DNA of 64,000 nt from Gardnerella piotii. Its GTDB lineage: Bacteria > Actinomycetota > Actinomycetes > Actinomycetales > Bifidobacteriaceae. The notes below the pieces were generated by a model. The model searched no databases. It saw only the letters and a list, made by a program, of their open reading frames with translations, and was not told the origin of the DNA. Location: positions 1,054,001 through 1,118,000 of the forward strand of contig NZ_QJUV01000001.1 of NCBI RefSeq assembly GCF_003397585.1, read 5' to 3'. Shown here piece by piece: positions 26,220 through 36,327 of this stretch (the first letter of the stretch is position 1; each line of letters opens with the position of its first letter). The position numbers and the translations under genes are program-made.

Positions 26220-26642
26220 TCATGCTCTGTCTTTTATAAAACCGCAGCACTCGATTTCTGATAACTCAATAAAACCAGCAGATTTATAAAAAGCAATAGT
26301 TTTTTCAGTACAATCCGTGGTTAATTGAATTTGACGAACATTAGGATAAAAATCCACAATCGCATTTAACAAGGCAGAGCCTATTCCCTGCCTTTGATAC
26401 TCTGGCAAAACAAGAATATCTTGAATAAGAACAACCGTATATCCGTCACCAACAGCTCTAGCAATTCCAACTAGCTCATCATTTTTATACGCAGCTAAAA
26501 CCTTGAGAGAATTATTAAAGCCATTTTCTAAAGCAACTAAATCATCTGTATACGAAGACCAGCCAACAGAATCATATAGTCTTAAAATATCTTTGCTATT
26601 ATATTTTTCGTACTCTTTTATTTGAACATCTGCTAGATTCAT
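26220..26642 (-). CDS. GNAT family N-acetyltransferase
   Basis: The 140-residue protein has the acetyl-CoA site VLPEYQRQGIGSALLNAIVD at about 75-95 and the closing strand ATDC-like QLTTDCTEKTIAFYKSAGFIEL. The arrangement is that of a single small GNAT domain. The substrate is unknown. GAGGTGTTATTGTAA precedes the ATG. It lies between cysE and sstT on the opposite strand to cysE. Confidence 0.85.
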   Translation of the reverse strand: MNLADVQIKEYEKYNSKDILRLYDSVGWSSYTDDLVALENGFNNSLKVLAAYKNDELVGIARAVGDGYTVVLIQDILVLPEYQRQGIGSALLNAIVDFYPNVRQIQLTTDCTEKTIAFYKSAGFIELSEIECCGFIKDRA

Positions 26643-26742
26643 TTACAATAACACCTCGCAAAATATAGCAAAAGTGCGCGATCTAAAACGTAAAAACGGA
26701 AGAACGCGCACTAGTAATAATACTTAACAACAGCTACAACAG

Positions 26743-27999
26743 CTACTTTTTAAGTTGCACTGGCTCGTGATCCTTGCCCATCTTAAACTTAAGACCTGCA
26801 CGCTGCCACATGCGATATTCGCCAACTGCCGTAAAGAGAACATCTGTGGAAGAGTTAAGCGCAGTTTCGCACGAATCTTGAATCACGCCAATAATAAGAC
26901 CAATAGCAACTACTTGCATAGCAATATCGTTTGAAATACCAAACGACGAGCACGCAAGAGGTATAAGCAAAAGCGAGCCACCAGCAACTCCAGATGCACC
27001 TGCAGCGCTAACTGCAGAAAGCGCAGACAAAATTACAGCTGTTGGAATATCAACGTAAATCCCAAGCGTGTGAGCAGCGCACAAAGCCATAATCGAAATC
27101 GTTATAGCAGCACCACTCATATTAATGGTTGATCCAAGTGGTATAGAAACCGAGTAATTGTCTTTATTAAAACCGAGTTTTTCGCACAAATTCATGTTTA
27201 CAGGAATATTTGCAGCAGAAGAACGCATAAAGAACGCTGTAACTCCCGAATCGCGCAACGTACGCAATACAAGAGGATACGGATTCTTGCCAGTAAGCGC
27301 AAAAACCAAAATAGGATTTACAATCAAAGCAACAACAGCCATAGTGCATACTAACAAGGCAATAACGGAACCGTATTCACTAAAAATACGAAGACCATTG
27401 CTTGCCACTGTTGTATAAACAAGACCCATAATGCCAAAAGGTGCTGCGTTAATAATCCAGTGAACAATTTTTCCAATAGCAGACGAAACGTTGTCAAAGA
27501 ATGCTTTAGTGGAAGGTTCAGCCAAGCGAAGTGCTACGCCAAATGCGATTGCCCAGAATAAAATACCAATAAAGTTTCCCTTAGCAAGAGCATCTACAGG
27601 GTTTACAACAATATTTAACACAAGAGAATTAAGAACTTCGCCGATTCCTTGAGGAGATGGCGAAGATGCTGCTTCAACATGCGCAAAGGTAAAGTCAACA
27701 GGGAAAATCATAGCTGCGCAAACAGCTATAAGGCTTGCAATAAACGTAGAAAGTGCATACAACACGATTACAAGCTTCATGTTTCCAACACTTTTTGCTT
27801 TTGCAAGCGCACCAATCACAAGGCAAAATACCAAAATCGGCGCAACGGATTTAAGTGCGCTCACAAACAGCTTTCCCATAAGATCTAGCACGTAAACGTG
27901 AGATGGCACAAAAAGACCAAGTGCAGCGCCTAGAAAAAGACCAATAACAATACGCAGAATAAGGTCAATGCTATTCCACTTTTGAATAATCTTGTGCAT
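26743..27999 (-). CDS. sstT: Sodium:serine/threonine symporter (dicarboxylate/amino acid:cation symporter family)
   Basis: The 418-residue transporter has about eight spans plus re-entrant hairpins. The serine-rich loop MRSSAANIPVNMNLCEKLG (about 270), the SIPLGSTINMSGAAITISI block and VAGGSLLLIPLACSSFGIS, followed by IGVIQDSCETALNSSTDVLFTA, match SstT. It should import serine and threonine with Na+. AGGAGACTCTC precedes the ATG. Serine is the substrate of the CysE encoded nearby, so the neighbourhood links serine uptake to cysteine synthesis. Confidence 0.92.
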   Translation of the reverse strand: MHKIIQKWNSIDLILRIVIGLFLGAALGLFVPSHVYVLDLMGKLFVSALKSVAPILVFCLVIGALAKAKSVGNMKLVIVLYALSTFIASLIAVCAAMIFPVDFTFAHVEAASSPSPQGIGEVLNSLVLNIVVNPVDALAKGNFIGILFWAIAFGVALRLAEPSTKAFFDNVSSAIGKIVHWIINAAPFGIMGLVYTTVASNGLRIFSEYGSVIALLVCTMAVVALIVNPILVFALTGKNPYPLVLRTLRDSGVTAFFMRSSAANIPVNMNLCEKLGFNKDNYSVSIPLGSTINMSGAAITISIMALCAAHTLGIYVDIPTAVILSALSAVSAAGASGVAGGSLLLIPLACSSFGISNDIAMQVVAIGLIIGVIQDSCETALNSSTDVLFTAVGEYRMWQRAGLKFKMGKDHEPVQLKK

Positions 28000-28429
28000 G
28001 AGAGTCTCCTGTAATTTAGTTTGTGCAGAATATTTTATACTCTTTTATTTGTATTCATACTCGCAAGATTTTCTATTTTTACATATTATACACACGTATG
28101 CATACGTATGCAAATCGTTAGGTTTTAGTTATTCAATAATTCAATAATTAAATGACTTAGCAACTCAGTAAATAAAGGCTTCAATAAGTGTTTATGATTA
28201 ATATAACTTAAGATATAGTAAACATCTACAAGTTCCCATTTAATCGCAAATAAAATGACAAAATGCCTCACTTCGCAAAGTAAAGAAAAATGCAAAGTGA
28301 GGCACGTTTTTAATTAATTTAATTATTCTATTATTTAATACTGAGCAAACATACTGAATGCATTTAAGCCAACATTAAGAGGCTCTAAAGCTAGCCGATC
28401 TGCAATAGCCAGACCAGCTAGCAAGTATT
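28000..28429. other. Intergenic region between sstT and the giant adhesin gene
   Basis: It holds the sstT upstream region (28000-28250, AT-rich, with CATACGTATGCA repeats near 28095) and, at 28260-28311, the adhesin terminator. Nothing else is visible. Confidence 0.5.
28260..28311 (-). terminator. Intrinsic terminator of the giant adhesin gene
   Basis: TGCCTCACTTCGCA (28264) pairs with TGCAAAGTGAGGCA (28291-28304). On the minus strand the stem is followed by TTTTG; on the plus strand by GTTTTT, so it can work both ways. Confidence 0.8.
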
Positions 28430-31400
28430 CTACTTATTGCTGTGACGATAAGCACCGCGACGCCTGCTGCCTAAAAGCGCAGCACCAGCAGCACTAATAG
28501 TTGCAGCAAGCAAGCCAAACACAGACACATTACTACCAGTATTACTAAGTTGATCAGCACGACCACTCTTCAAAACCTTAGAACGCACAGAAGCACGAAC
28601 CTTGGCAGCATTAGACTTAGCATCAGCCAAAGCTTTACGAGCCATAGAAAGGTTGCGAACAGCAGCATCAACCTGAGCCTGAGTTGCATTAGGATCCGCA
28701 AGCACACGCTTAGCTTCCGCCAAAGCAGTATTCACATCCGCCTGAGCCTTAGAAACTTGAGCATCTGCCTGCTTAACAGCCTGGTTATTCTCAACAGAAG
28801 CATTCACAGCAGCAGAATTTGCGCCATTAGCATCATTAAATCCAGCATTGTTGTTAGCAGCGTTACCGGCATTACCCGATTTTGCTCCAAAGTTTGCACC
28901 AGCGTTACCGTTACCAGCGTTTCCAGGCTGCGAATCAGACTCAGCGCTATCAATCTGAATGTCTAACTCGCTCTTATCAACAGTAGTAGGTGCATTATCA
29001 TTCACACCATAACCAGCTTCAGAGCCAGTTCCAGCATTATCAGTTCCAGCACCAGAACCAATATTGCCGCCTCCAGCACCGCTATACTTATTCGCAATAC
29101 TGTTCTTCGCAGCCTGAAGATCCTTCAACGCAGAATCAACTTGAGCCTGGGTAGCATTAGAATCCGCAAGAACACGCTTAGCTTCCGCCAACGCCTTCTT
29201 ATACACATCCAAATCATTAGGCTCACCAAGCGAGTATTCTAACGACTTGCTAAAGCGAGAATCATCATCAACTTCAGCTTGCAATACCGTCTTATTAACA
29301 CCATTCAAAGCATCTTTAGCATTCTTCAGATTCTTTAACGAAGAATCAACAAGAGCCTGACGCTCTGATTGAGACTTACCAGCAAGATCTTTACTCTCGT
29401 CACCAGATCCAGCCAGTTTAGAAACAAGCTCCTTCGCATCTTGCAAAGCCTTATTATATGCTTGCTGCTTTTCAGCAGTATCATACACATACTTTACAGA
29501 CTCTTTCACCCTATTCTCAAGAGCAATCTCAGCTTGCAAATCAGCAATATCAACACCATTCAATGCAGCTGCTGCGGTTTGAAGCTGTTGAAGCGCATCA
29601 TTAACAGCTTTCTGTTTTTCTTCAGGAGACTTCTGAGACTGATTGTTATTCGCTTCAGTAAGAGAAGACTCAGCCTGCTGCAGAGCTGCATCAAACGCAG
29701 ACTTCTTATCCTGAACAGCATTCGTATACTGTACGGACTTCTTCAAAGCATCAGCTTTGTTAACTTCAGCCTGCAACTTAGACGTATCTACAGTTCCATT
29801 AAGAGCGCTAGAAGCAGTTTCAAGCTTAGTCTTAGCATCGTTGATTGCTTCCTCAGTCTTGCCCTGAGGATTATTCAAGATGTTTTGAGCAGCTTGCAAA
29901 GCCTTATCAAAATTATCTCGCTTATCTTTATCGGCGTTCTTATAAGCTACTTTAGACTTCTTAATATTGGCATCATTAACAACATTCTGCAAAGTAGAGG
30001 TATCTTGACCATCTAAACCATTAACAGCATCATTAAGCGCAGTGATAGCATCAGAAATTTCTTTCTCTGTTGCACCAGCTTTCTCTACGATACCTTCTGC
30101 AGAGGTTATAGCATTGTTAAGATCAGTTTGCTTCTCCTTAGAAGCATTATTATAAGAAGCATCATTCTTCTTACCTTTTGCTTCTGCGAGTTTTGCTACC
30201 AATTGAGACTTATCATGACCATCAAGAGCATCAATTGCTTTGCTTAAATTATCTTTAGCATCATTAATAGACTGCTGTGAAGCATTTTTTTGGTCATAAA
30301 CTCTCTTTGCACTAGACAGAGCAGTATCAAAATCATTCTTCTTATCTTTAGAAGCATTCTCATACTTTGGATTCTTCTTCTTAGAAGAATCATCCTGACC
30401 CTGCTTATTCTTGCCTTGCAATTCATAAGCTATCTCAATTTCATCCTGAAGCTTTGACTTGTCAACAGTTTTGCCACCGAGATCCTTAACAGCTGTTTCT
30501 AATGCTTTCTTAATCTCGTTAACCTTGGTACCATCCGCATTCGTACCCTTAGCTGTGTCAACAAGATTAGATGCATTTGTTAACGCACTGTCAAAAGCAG
30601 TCTTCTTAGATGTATCATTGTACTTCTCAGACTTTTTAAGGTCTTCTTCCTGCTTCTTGACCAAATCAACAAGAGTCTTAAGATCACTCATCTTCTTGTC
30701 AAGATCTTTAGCCTTAGTAACAACATTATTGATAGCAGTCTTCACCTTATCAACAGTGTCTAAATCACTCTTAGGGTCAGTTTCAGGATTTGCAACTTCT
30801 TCCTTAAGAGCCTTCTTCTGTGCATTATTAAGATTCTTAAAATTATCTATTGCAGTATTCGCATCTTTTCTAGTCTTTGCCAGCTCAGCTTCCTGAAGAA
30901 TAGAATCAATGTCTTGTATAGAGTCGGTATTTTTATCATCCAACTTCGTATTGAAGTTCGTAGCTTCTTGATCAGTAAGATCACCATTCTTCTGCAGCTC
31001 AACAATCTTCTTCTTAGCTGCAGCTTTAGCATCCTCAAACTCAGCTTTATTTAGAATATCTGCAACTTTATCAAGACTATCGGCCTTACCTACTTCGTCT
31101 TGATACTTCTGCTTATCTCGTGCGTTGAGATTAGTCAACTCACCAATCTTCTTCTTAGCATCAGTCTTAGCCTTATCAAGACCTTCTTTATTACTGTTAT
31201 CAGAAGCATTCTGATTCTGAGTAGCCTTTTCCGCAGCCTGTTGCTTTATAGTATTTATATCATTCTCATCAGCTGCATTCTGAATATTCTCAATAAACTG
31301 CTTCTTATCACCAGGCGTAAGATTTTTATAATCTTCACCATTGCGAATTTCATCAATAGCAGCCTGCTTTTGCTTCTCAAGCTCAGCAGCCTTCTTAGCT

Positions 31401-34297
31401 TCTTCAGCCTTGCCTGTGTCTTGTTGCTCCTGTTGATTCTGCTTCGTTACCTCGCCATCAACCTTCGCATCATCTTTCTGCTGCTGCTGTTGCTTTTCTT
31501 TCTCAGCCTGCTGATCAGCTTGTTGCTGCTTTTGATCAGCTTCCTTTTGCTTCTTTTGATCTTGTTCCTTTTGGAACTCGTTTATCTTTTCACGAATCTT
31601 TTCAGGATCAGTCTCATGACCAATCTTCTTTTGGAGTTCTTTCTTCTGAGCTTCAGTCAAACCAAGATTACCCTGAGCATTCTCAATCTGCTGCTGAGCA
31701 TCTTTCTTTTTCTTCTCATCTTTACCATGCTTATCAGCAGACTTAATAATATTGTCTACATCTTCTGGCTTAGTAATCTTGCTGATTTCATCTTGATGTT
31801 CTTGCTTAAACTTATTGATTTCGTCATCATTTAAGCCATTTTTCTTAAGAATTTTGTCAATAAGATCCTTAGCTTCCTGCTTAAGTTCTTCAGGCTTAGG
31901 AGCGGCAGCATTAGATACAAAGCAGTCGTCCTTAGTAAGAGTAAAAACGGTTCCTAGATTAAATCCATTAAGGCTCTTAACTTCAATTCCGCCACTACCT
32001 AGATAAATAGAGACTATTCCATTACCAAAATTAGCATTTGACAAATTAAGTTTGGAACCATTTTTAACTTCCCACTTATCCTTATATTTATAAAGCTGCA
32101 TTCCACCTGAAGACTTGGTATCAGGAGAACTAAACATAGGAAGTAGAGAAGGTTCACTATTAATAAAATCGTCTGTTATCGAAGATTGACCATTTTTAGC
32201 TTTCCAGTTATCTTGAATAAACCTACGGGCAAAAGTATTCCAATCAGCAGGCTGTGGTTTATCCTTATCAGTAATAGCAATCTTAGTAATGTTATATGTA
32301 TAACTACTCTTATTTACACCAGTTTTAAGCGTTGGCTTTTCTGGATTACCCTTTGTATATACCAACTCAGAATAGTCGAAAGTAGACGTTGAACCGTCAT
32401 TAAACTTAACAGTCATAGTATTCTTGCTATCATCAAATGTGATAGCGTTAGTTTCATTATTATCTTTTAACTTGCTTTTAAGACCACTATTGGCTTCTAA
32501 TATAGCTTTTCTAACTTTCTTCTGGTCTTCATCTTTTAAACTCTTAGCATTATCAACTGCTGTACGAGCTGGAAGTGTAATACTCGTCAAATCAGCAAGT
32601 GGCTTACTTTTATACACCATCTTGCTGCCATCGAGCTTATCAGTAGACTTATCAGTATAAGTGATAGTCACGTTGCCTTGAGTATCAACAGTAATAATGT
32701 TTTTAGTTTTAGCATCAGCAGCACTACTAGGGTTACCAATAGCATTCATGAAGTCAGCTTTAGTTTTATTCGCTTCATAAACTTTATTCACAAGTTCTGT
32801 TTGCTCACCTTGAGTCAATTGAGCTGGTTTTCCAACAGCCATTGGAACTGGATAGTATGGCGTAAACTTATCCGCAAGCGAACGCTGCTTCTTTACAAGA
32901 TACTTGCCTTCAATTGTCTTAGTGGAAGGAGTGCCAATTTTATCATCAAACGTGATAGTCGCTTTGCCGTTAGCATCAACAGTTACACTCTTGATATTTT
33001 TATCTTTATTAGCATTCTTAATAGCATCTTCAACTTTCTTCTGCTCTGACTTATCAAGATCAGTTGGTTTCTTTACAGGAGTCAAATCTGGATACGTAAT
33101 TTTTGTGCGATCCGCTAACGGCACATAGCGCTTAGTCAGATTCTCCTTAGAAATAGTATCCGTAGAGTTATCTTTATACGTAATAGTCGCGATACCATCG
33201 TTATTGACTTTTACAGCCTTCTTGAAAGCCTCTTCAGTAGGAGCTTCTGGCATATCTTTAAGCTTTTTCAACACATCGGTATTACTCTTATTAGCTTCCC
33301 ACAGCTTTGTAAGAATGTTATCCTTTTCGTCCTGCGTAAGGTTCTTGCCATATTTCGCAGAATCAACCTCTACTTTATCTTTAGGATAAGTAAGCTCTAA
33401 TTCTTTGGAATACTCTGGCAACGTCGGTGCAAGCTCAACCTTGCCAACAGTGTAATGCCAGTTACCCATCACCTGGTACACGCCTGCAGCAAACTTCAAA
33501 GGTTTCGTTTTATCGTTCAGTTTAATAACAAAGCTAATCTTAGACTTTCTATTACCTCTACTCTCCCAGTTAATAATCAAAGCGCTAGTGGCTTCCCCAT
33601 ATTCCCTAGAAGTACCGAGAGTATTACCAGATATGTCATAGCCGCCAGCTTCGCCAGTCATTCTTGCCCAGTTATTCTTAAATTCATCGCCTTGCTCTTT
33701 ATTATTATCAAACCAGAAACGGCTTGCAGACTGATTCCAAGACTCCTTTGTATATGTTGCGCCTGTTTGCTCAGAACTACCCCCACCAGTCAACTGTTCA
33801 TGCTTATACAAAGTAATGTTGTCACCTACAATTGTGACGTCCTTAGGCACGCTCGCCCACCAGAATGGTCGACCACCCCACCAATCGCCATTAGAATTAA
33901 ACTGGTATTCAACCTTATAATATTGTCCGTAAGTTTTTCTGTCTGCTGTTTCCTTATTATCGTTTTGTTTTTCATCGCATGGCAATAGTTTAATATCCAC
34001 ATACCTCTGCGCCTTTGTAGAAGAATCACGATTCGCATACCTATAGCTACCATCAGGAAGATTAAAACCATTAGCCCAAGCTTGATGAGTTGGCAAACCA
34101 GCACCACAAGCAAGCAAGCTTGCCAACGTTGCAGTCACAGCAATTTTCGGTAAACGTGAAACCGCATACGACTTACATGCTTCTAAACGAGTTCCACTTA
34201 TATCATTCGCCATTGAACGAAGTACACTCGGCTTCAAATACGCGTAATTCTTAGACACATGTAAAGCATTTTTAGCAGTTTGCGTTTTCTTAACCAT
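28430..34297 (-). CDS. Giant wall-anchored adhesin with Rib-like, GA and FIVAR modules
   Basis: The 1955-residue surface protein has a long signal peptide (basic start, hydrophobic VTATLASLLACGAGLPTHQAWA, cleavage near 75). A unique head domain (75-290) contains NGDWWGGRPFWWASV. Four repeats of about 90 residues (290-650) carry the ADxTxxYPxxxPV and DGSTxTF pattern seen in Rib/alpha-like surface repeats. After a unique domain (650-800) come several GA-like three-helix modules and Gln/Lys-rich coiled coil (800-1200), seven FIVAR modules (1200-1740), and a Gly/Asn-rich linker. The end has a sorting motif LSNTG, a hydrophobic span and a basic tail. The overall plan recalls staphylococcal Ebh. 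Binding to matrix or serum protein is inferred. Its promoter has an 11-G spacer tract, so expression is probably phase-variable. Confidence 0.88.
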   Translation of the reverse strand: MVKKTQTAKNALHVSKNYAYLKPSVLRSMANDISGTRLEACKSYAVSRLPKIAVTATLASLLACGAGLPTHQAWANGFNLPDGSYRYANRDSSTKAQRYVDIKLLPCDEKQNDNKETADRKTYGQYYKVEYQFNSNGDWWGGRPFWWASVPKDVTIVGDNITLYKHEQLTGGGSSEQTGATYTKESWNQSASRFWFDNNKEQGDEFKNNWARMTGEAGGYDISGNTLGTSREYGEATSALIINWESRGNRKSKISFVIKLNDKTKPLKFAAGVYQVMGNWHYTVGKVELAPTLPEYSKELELTYPKDKVEVDSAKYGKNLTQDEKDNILTKLWEANKSNTDVLKKLKDMPEAPTEEAFKKAVKVNNDGIATITYKDNSTDTISKENLTKRYVPLADRTKITYPDLTPVKKPTDLDKSEQKKVEDAIKNANKDKNIKSVTVDANGKATITFDDKIGTPSTKTIEGKYLVKKQRSLADKFTPYYPVPMAVGKPAQLTQGEQTELVNKVYEANKTKADFMNAIGNPSSAADAKTKNIITVDTQGNVTITYTDKSTDKLDGSKMVYKSKPLADLTSITLPARTAVDNAKSLKDEDQKKVRKAILEANSGLKSKLKDNNETNAITFDDSKNTMTVKFNDGSTSTFDYSELVYTKGNPEKPTLKTGVNKSSYTYNITKIAITDKDKPQPADWNTFARRFIQDNWKAKNGQSSITDDFINSEPSLLPMFSSPDTKSSGGMQLYKYKDKWEVKNGSKLNLSNANFGNGIVSIYLGSGGIEVKSLNGFNLGTVFTLTKDDCFVSNAAAPKPEELKQEAKDLIDKILKKNGLNDDEINKFKQEHQDEISKITKPEDVDNIIKSADKHGKDEKKKKDAQQQIENAQGNLGLTEAQKKELQKKIGHETDPEKIREKINEFQKEQDQKKQKEADQKQQQADQQAEKEKQQQQQKDDAKVDGEVTKQNQQEQQDTGKAEEAKKAAELEKQKQAAIDEIRNGEDYKNLTPGDKKQFIENIQNAADENDINTIKQQAAEKATQNQNASDNSNKEGLDKAKTDAKKKIGELTNLNARDKQKYQDEVGKADSLDKVADILNKAEFEDAKAAAKKKIVELQKNGDLTDQEATNFNTKLDDKNTDSIQDIDSILQEAELAKTRKDANTAIDNFKNLNNAQKKALKEEVANPETDPKSDLDTVDKVKTAINNVVTKAKDLDKKMSDLKTLVDLVKKQEEDLKKSEKYNDTSKKTAFDSALTNASNLVDTAKGTNADGTKVNEIKKALETAVKDLGGKTVDKSKLQDEIEIAYELQGKNKQGQDDSSKKKNPKYENASKDKKNDFDTALSSAKRVYDQKNASQQSINDAKDNLSKAIDALDGHDKSQLVAKLAEAKGKKNDASYNNASKEKQTDLNNAITSAEGIVEKAGATEKEISDAITALNDAVNGLDGQDTSTLQNVVNDANIKKSKVAYKNADKDKRDNFDKALQAAQNILNNPQGKTEEAINDAKTKLETASSALNGTVDTSKLQAEVNKADALKKSVQYTNAVQDKKSAFDAALQQAESSLTEANNNQSQKSPEEKQKAVNDALQQLQTAAAALNGVDIADLQAEIALENRVKESVKYVYDTAEKQQAYNKALQDAKELVSKLAGSGDESKDLAGKSQSERQALVDSSLKNLKNAKDALNGVNKTVLQAEVDDDSRFSKSLEYSLGEPNDLDVYKKALAEAKRVLADSNATQAQVDSALKDLQAAKNSIANKYSGAGGGNIGSGAGTDNAGTGSEAGYGVNDNAPTTVDKSELDIQIDSAESDSQPGNAGNGNAGANFGAKSGNAGNAANNNAGFNDANGANSAAVNASVENNQAVKQADAQVSKAQADVNTALAEAKRVLADPNATQAQVDAAVRNLSMARKALADAKSNAAKVRASVRSKVLKSGRADQLSNTGSNVSVFGLLAATISAAGAALLGSRRRGAYRHSNK

Positions 34298-34383
34298 TAA
34301 CAGTCCTCACTTATATATTTGCTCTTCAACTCGCTCTGCAGACATAAACTCACATCTTGCAAAAGAGCTTGTTAATAGAGCAA

Positions 34384-34414
34384 AGGATACCCCCCCCCCC
34401 ATGCGGAAATTCAA
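34384..34414 (-). promoter_or_regulatory. Promoter of the giant adhesin with an 11-G tract in the spacer
   Basis: On the minus strand TTGAAT (34409-34414) is followed by 8 bp, then 11 G (34390-34400), then TATCCT (34384-34389): a spacer of 19 bp. Loss of one or two G would give 18 or 17 bp. The initiation codon is 87 bp downstream of the -10. Slipped-strand change of the tract would alter promoter strength. Confidence 0.7.
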
Positions 34415-34482
34415 GTATTATAGATAAAAACTACTATATGATTAAAGTCACAACTATATTGAATATTAAATATTACAAATAA

Positions 34483-35766
34483 TCATGCGAGCACAGCATA
34501 ACTAGTATTTGGTAATTGAGGCAAAACAACAAGCAATCCTGCTGTGAAAATCAGCGCGAGTATAGGCAAAAGCTGCCATTGGAACGTAGACGAGAATGCA
34601 AATCCAATCCAAGAACCAGTAGTAGCACCAATCGCAAACGCAAGGCGCGCCCAACCAGAAAACTTAGCGAGAGTACTTCCCTTAAACAGAATCTGACGCG
34701 CAACAATAATCGGCTCCACTAGCAGCATTCCGCCAATTGCCTCAAGTAAGAACGCAAAGCACATTATTGGCAAAAGATTAATAAACATAAAGCAATAAGA
34801 AAATGCGCTCACAATAATGCCTAAAATTGCAACTTTTCTTAAACCGAGTTTTTGAGACGAGTGCGCATACAAAACGGATGCAAGCACGCTTCCTACACCA
34901 GTAAAAATATACAATATCGTCAAAGAGTTAGAACCATATTGCTTACCAAGACCTAGAAGAATATAAGAAACAGAGCATGCAGGAATAAAAGCAACCAAAA
35001 GAGATCCAGCAAGAAGCATGATTTTACTCTTTAGTAATGGATTCGCAGATTGCTTAACTGTGGATTTGTTGGCAACGTCATTTTCTTGCGATACTTGTGA
35101 TTCTTGCGATTCATTCTCTACATCTTGCTGCGCTTCCGCTACTTCGCAAGACGCTCGCGCAATGTCTTGTTTCATAATAAATCGCGTAGCACAAGCCGCA
35201 AAAGAAGTCACGGACGAGAAAATCAAAACAGCAGGAATCGACCAGCTTGCAATCCACGAACCAAGCGGAGAGCCGAGCAAGGTTCCTGTAATACTTGCCA
35301 AAACGCTCACAATGCCGCTGTAGTTTACAATCATGCCGTCATCGCCGCCTGCAGCATCAACCTCGAAAACTTCGCTAGCAATATCAATCACTTGACCAGT
35401 AATCAGCAATGCGCAAGAAAGAGCCACCAGCGACCACTTCCACGCAGGAGAGCCAAGCATAAGAAGCGGTAGTAAACTAAGCACGCCTTCTACGCCTTCA
35501 GTCATTGCAAGAGCGCGAAAACCGCCAAGCTTATCAACAATCCAACCAGAGCATGGCGAAAGAAAATCGGCAACCGTCATAAAAGTCTTACGAAAACCAA
35601 TCACCCAAGCCGGCAAGCCCACAATAATAATCGAAGGCAAAACCGAGCCTTCATACGCTTGATTGCCTAGCATGGAAAAACAGAAGCCAACCAAAGCCCA
35701 TCGCAATGCTGGACTAATAGATCTCATACGAATAAAAATATTATTCTTACTAAATATTGACTTCAC
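34483..35766 (-). CDS. MFS transporter
   Basis: The 427-residue protein has 12 predicted spans, with the MFS loop motif DKLGGFRALA between helices 2 and 3 and a hydrophilic Gln/Glu-rich loop (about 210-240) in the middle. The GTG at 35766 is chosen, with AAGGGAGA about 10 nt upstream; the open frame extends to 35817 without a ribosome site. The substrate is unknown, and it has no regulator or enzyme neighbour. It lies between two phase-variable surface-protein genes, all on the minus strand. Confidence 0.75.
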   Translation of the reverse strand: MKSIFSKNNIFIRMRSISPALRWALVGFCFSMLGNQAYEGSVLPSIIIVGLPAWVIGFRKTFMTVADFLSPCSGWIVDKLGGFRALAMTEGVEGVLSLLPLLMLGSPAWKWSLVALSCALLITGQVIDIASEVFEVDAAGGDDGMIVNYSGIVSVLASITGTLLGSPLGSWIASWSIPAVLIFSSVTSFAACATRFIMKQDIARASCEVAEAQQDVENESQESQVSQENDVANKSTVKQSANPLLKSKIMLLAGSLLVAFIPACSVSYILLGLGKQYGSNSLTILYIFTGVGSVLASVLYAHSSQKLGLRKVAILGIIVSAFSYCFMFINLLPIMCFAFLLEAIGGMLLVEPIIVARQILFKGSTLAKFSGWARLAFAIGATTGSWIGFAFSSTFQWQLLPILALIFTAGLLVVLPQLPNTSYAVLA

Positions 35767-36327
35767 AGCAACCAACTCTCCCTTAAAGCTCTTGTAAAAT
35801 CGCAAATCATAATGCAAGCTTCTGCAAATGCATAACTACTCGCAAATCACTATCAAACTTAAATAATTCACTACAAACTACACAAATCCAATAGCTTATT
35901 TTACAAATTTAGTAACACTATACTCTTGTTCAAGAAAAATCAACAAATAATAATACAAAATAACAAAAACGCTACAAAAAACAGTGGTTAGCTATAGACC
36001 AAAAAACAGTTTAGACAAAAAGTGAGGGTTATAGACCAAAAGTAAAAAAACAAAAAGTGAAAAACAAAAAAGCTTTCGGTTTTGAATGCCCCTAGTAGCA
36101 AACAAAACCGAAAGCAACACACTCAACACTCAAAACCCCGCAACCAACGCCCTAACTCTGGGAAGAAAAGAAAATAATAGCAAACCAGAATTAAAACAAA
36201 AGTGCAAGAATCAAGAGCAAAACCAGTGTGGCATTTCCCTACAAAACACCACACCAGTCGTTAAGTGCAAACTCTAAAAGAGCATAAGCGCGCACTCACA
36301 CACTTAGCATAAGTGCGCGCGCAATGC
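35767..36327. other. Intergenic region between the MFS and surface-protein genes
   Basis: Very A-rich on the plus strand. TATAGACCAAAA occurs twice (35993-36004 and 36030-36041). A TATAGT-type -10 for the MFS gene lies near 35918 (minus strand). The terminator at 36072 belongs to the surface-protein gene whose stop is at 36328. A 63-codon frame at 36086-36277 has no coding support. Confidence 0.45.
36072..36115 (-). terminator. Intrinsic terminator of the coiled-coil surface protein gene
   Basis: GCTTTCGGTTTTG (36072-36084) and CAAAACCGAAAGC (36103-36115) form a perfect 13-bp stem; on the minus strand it is followed by TTTTTTG. It lies about 210 bp after the stop codon. Confidence 0.83.

Noticed and set aside
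29369-31834. Leu/Ile/Ser-rich plus-strand frames up to 244 codons inside the adhesin gene
   Set aside because: Complement of Lys/Glu/Asp/Gln-rich coiled-coil coding sequence gives such frames; no ribosome sites or family motifs.
36086-36277. 63-codon plus-strand frame after the coiled-coil surface protein
   Set aside because: It covers a terminator stem, has no ribosome site and a composition (Asn, Lys, Gln) that only reflects AT-rich DNA.
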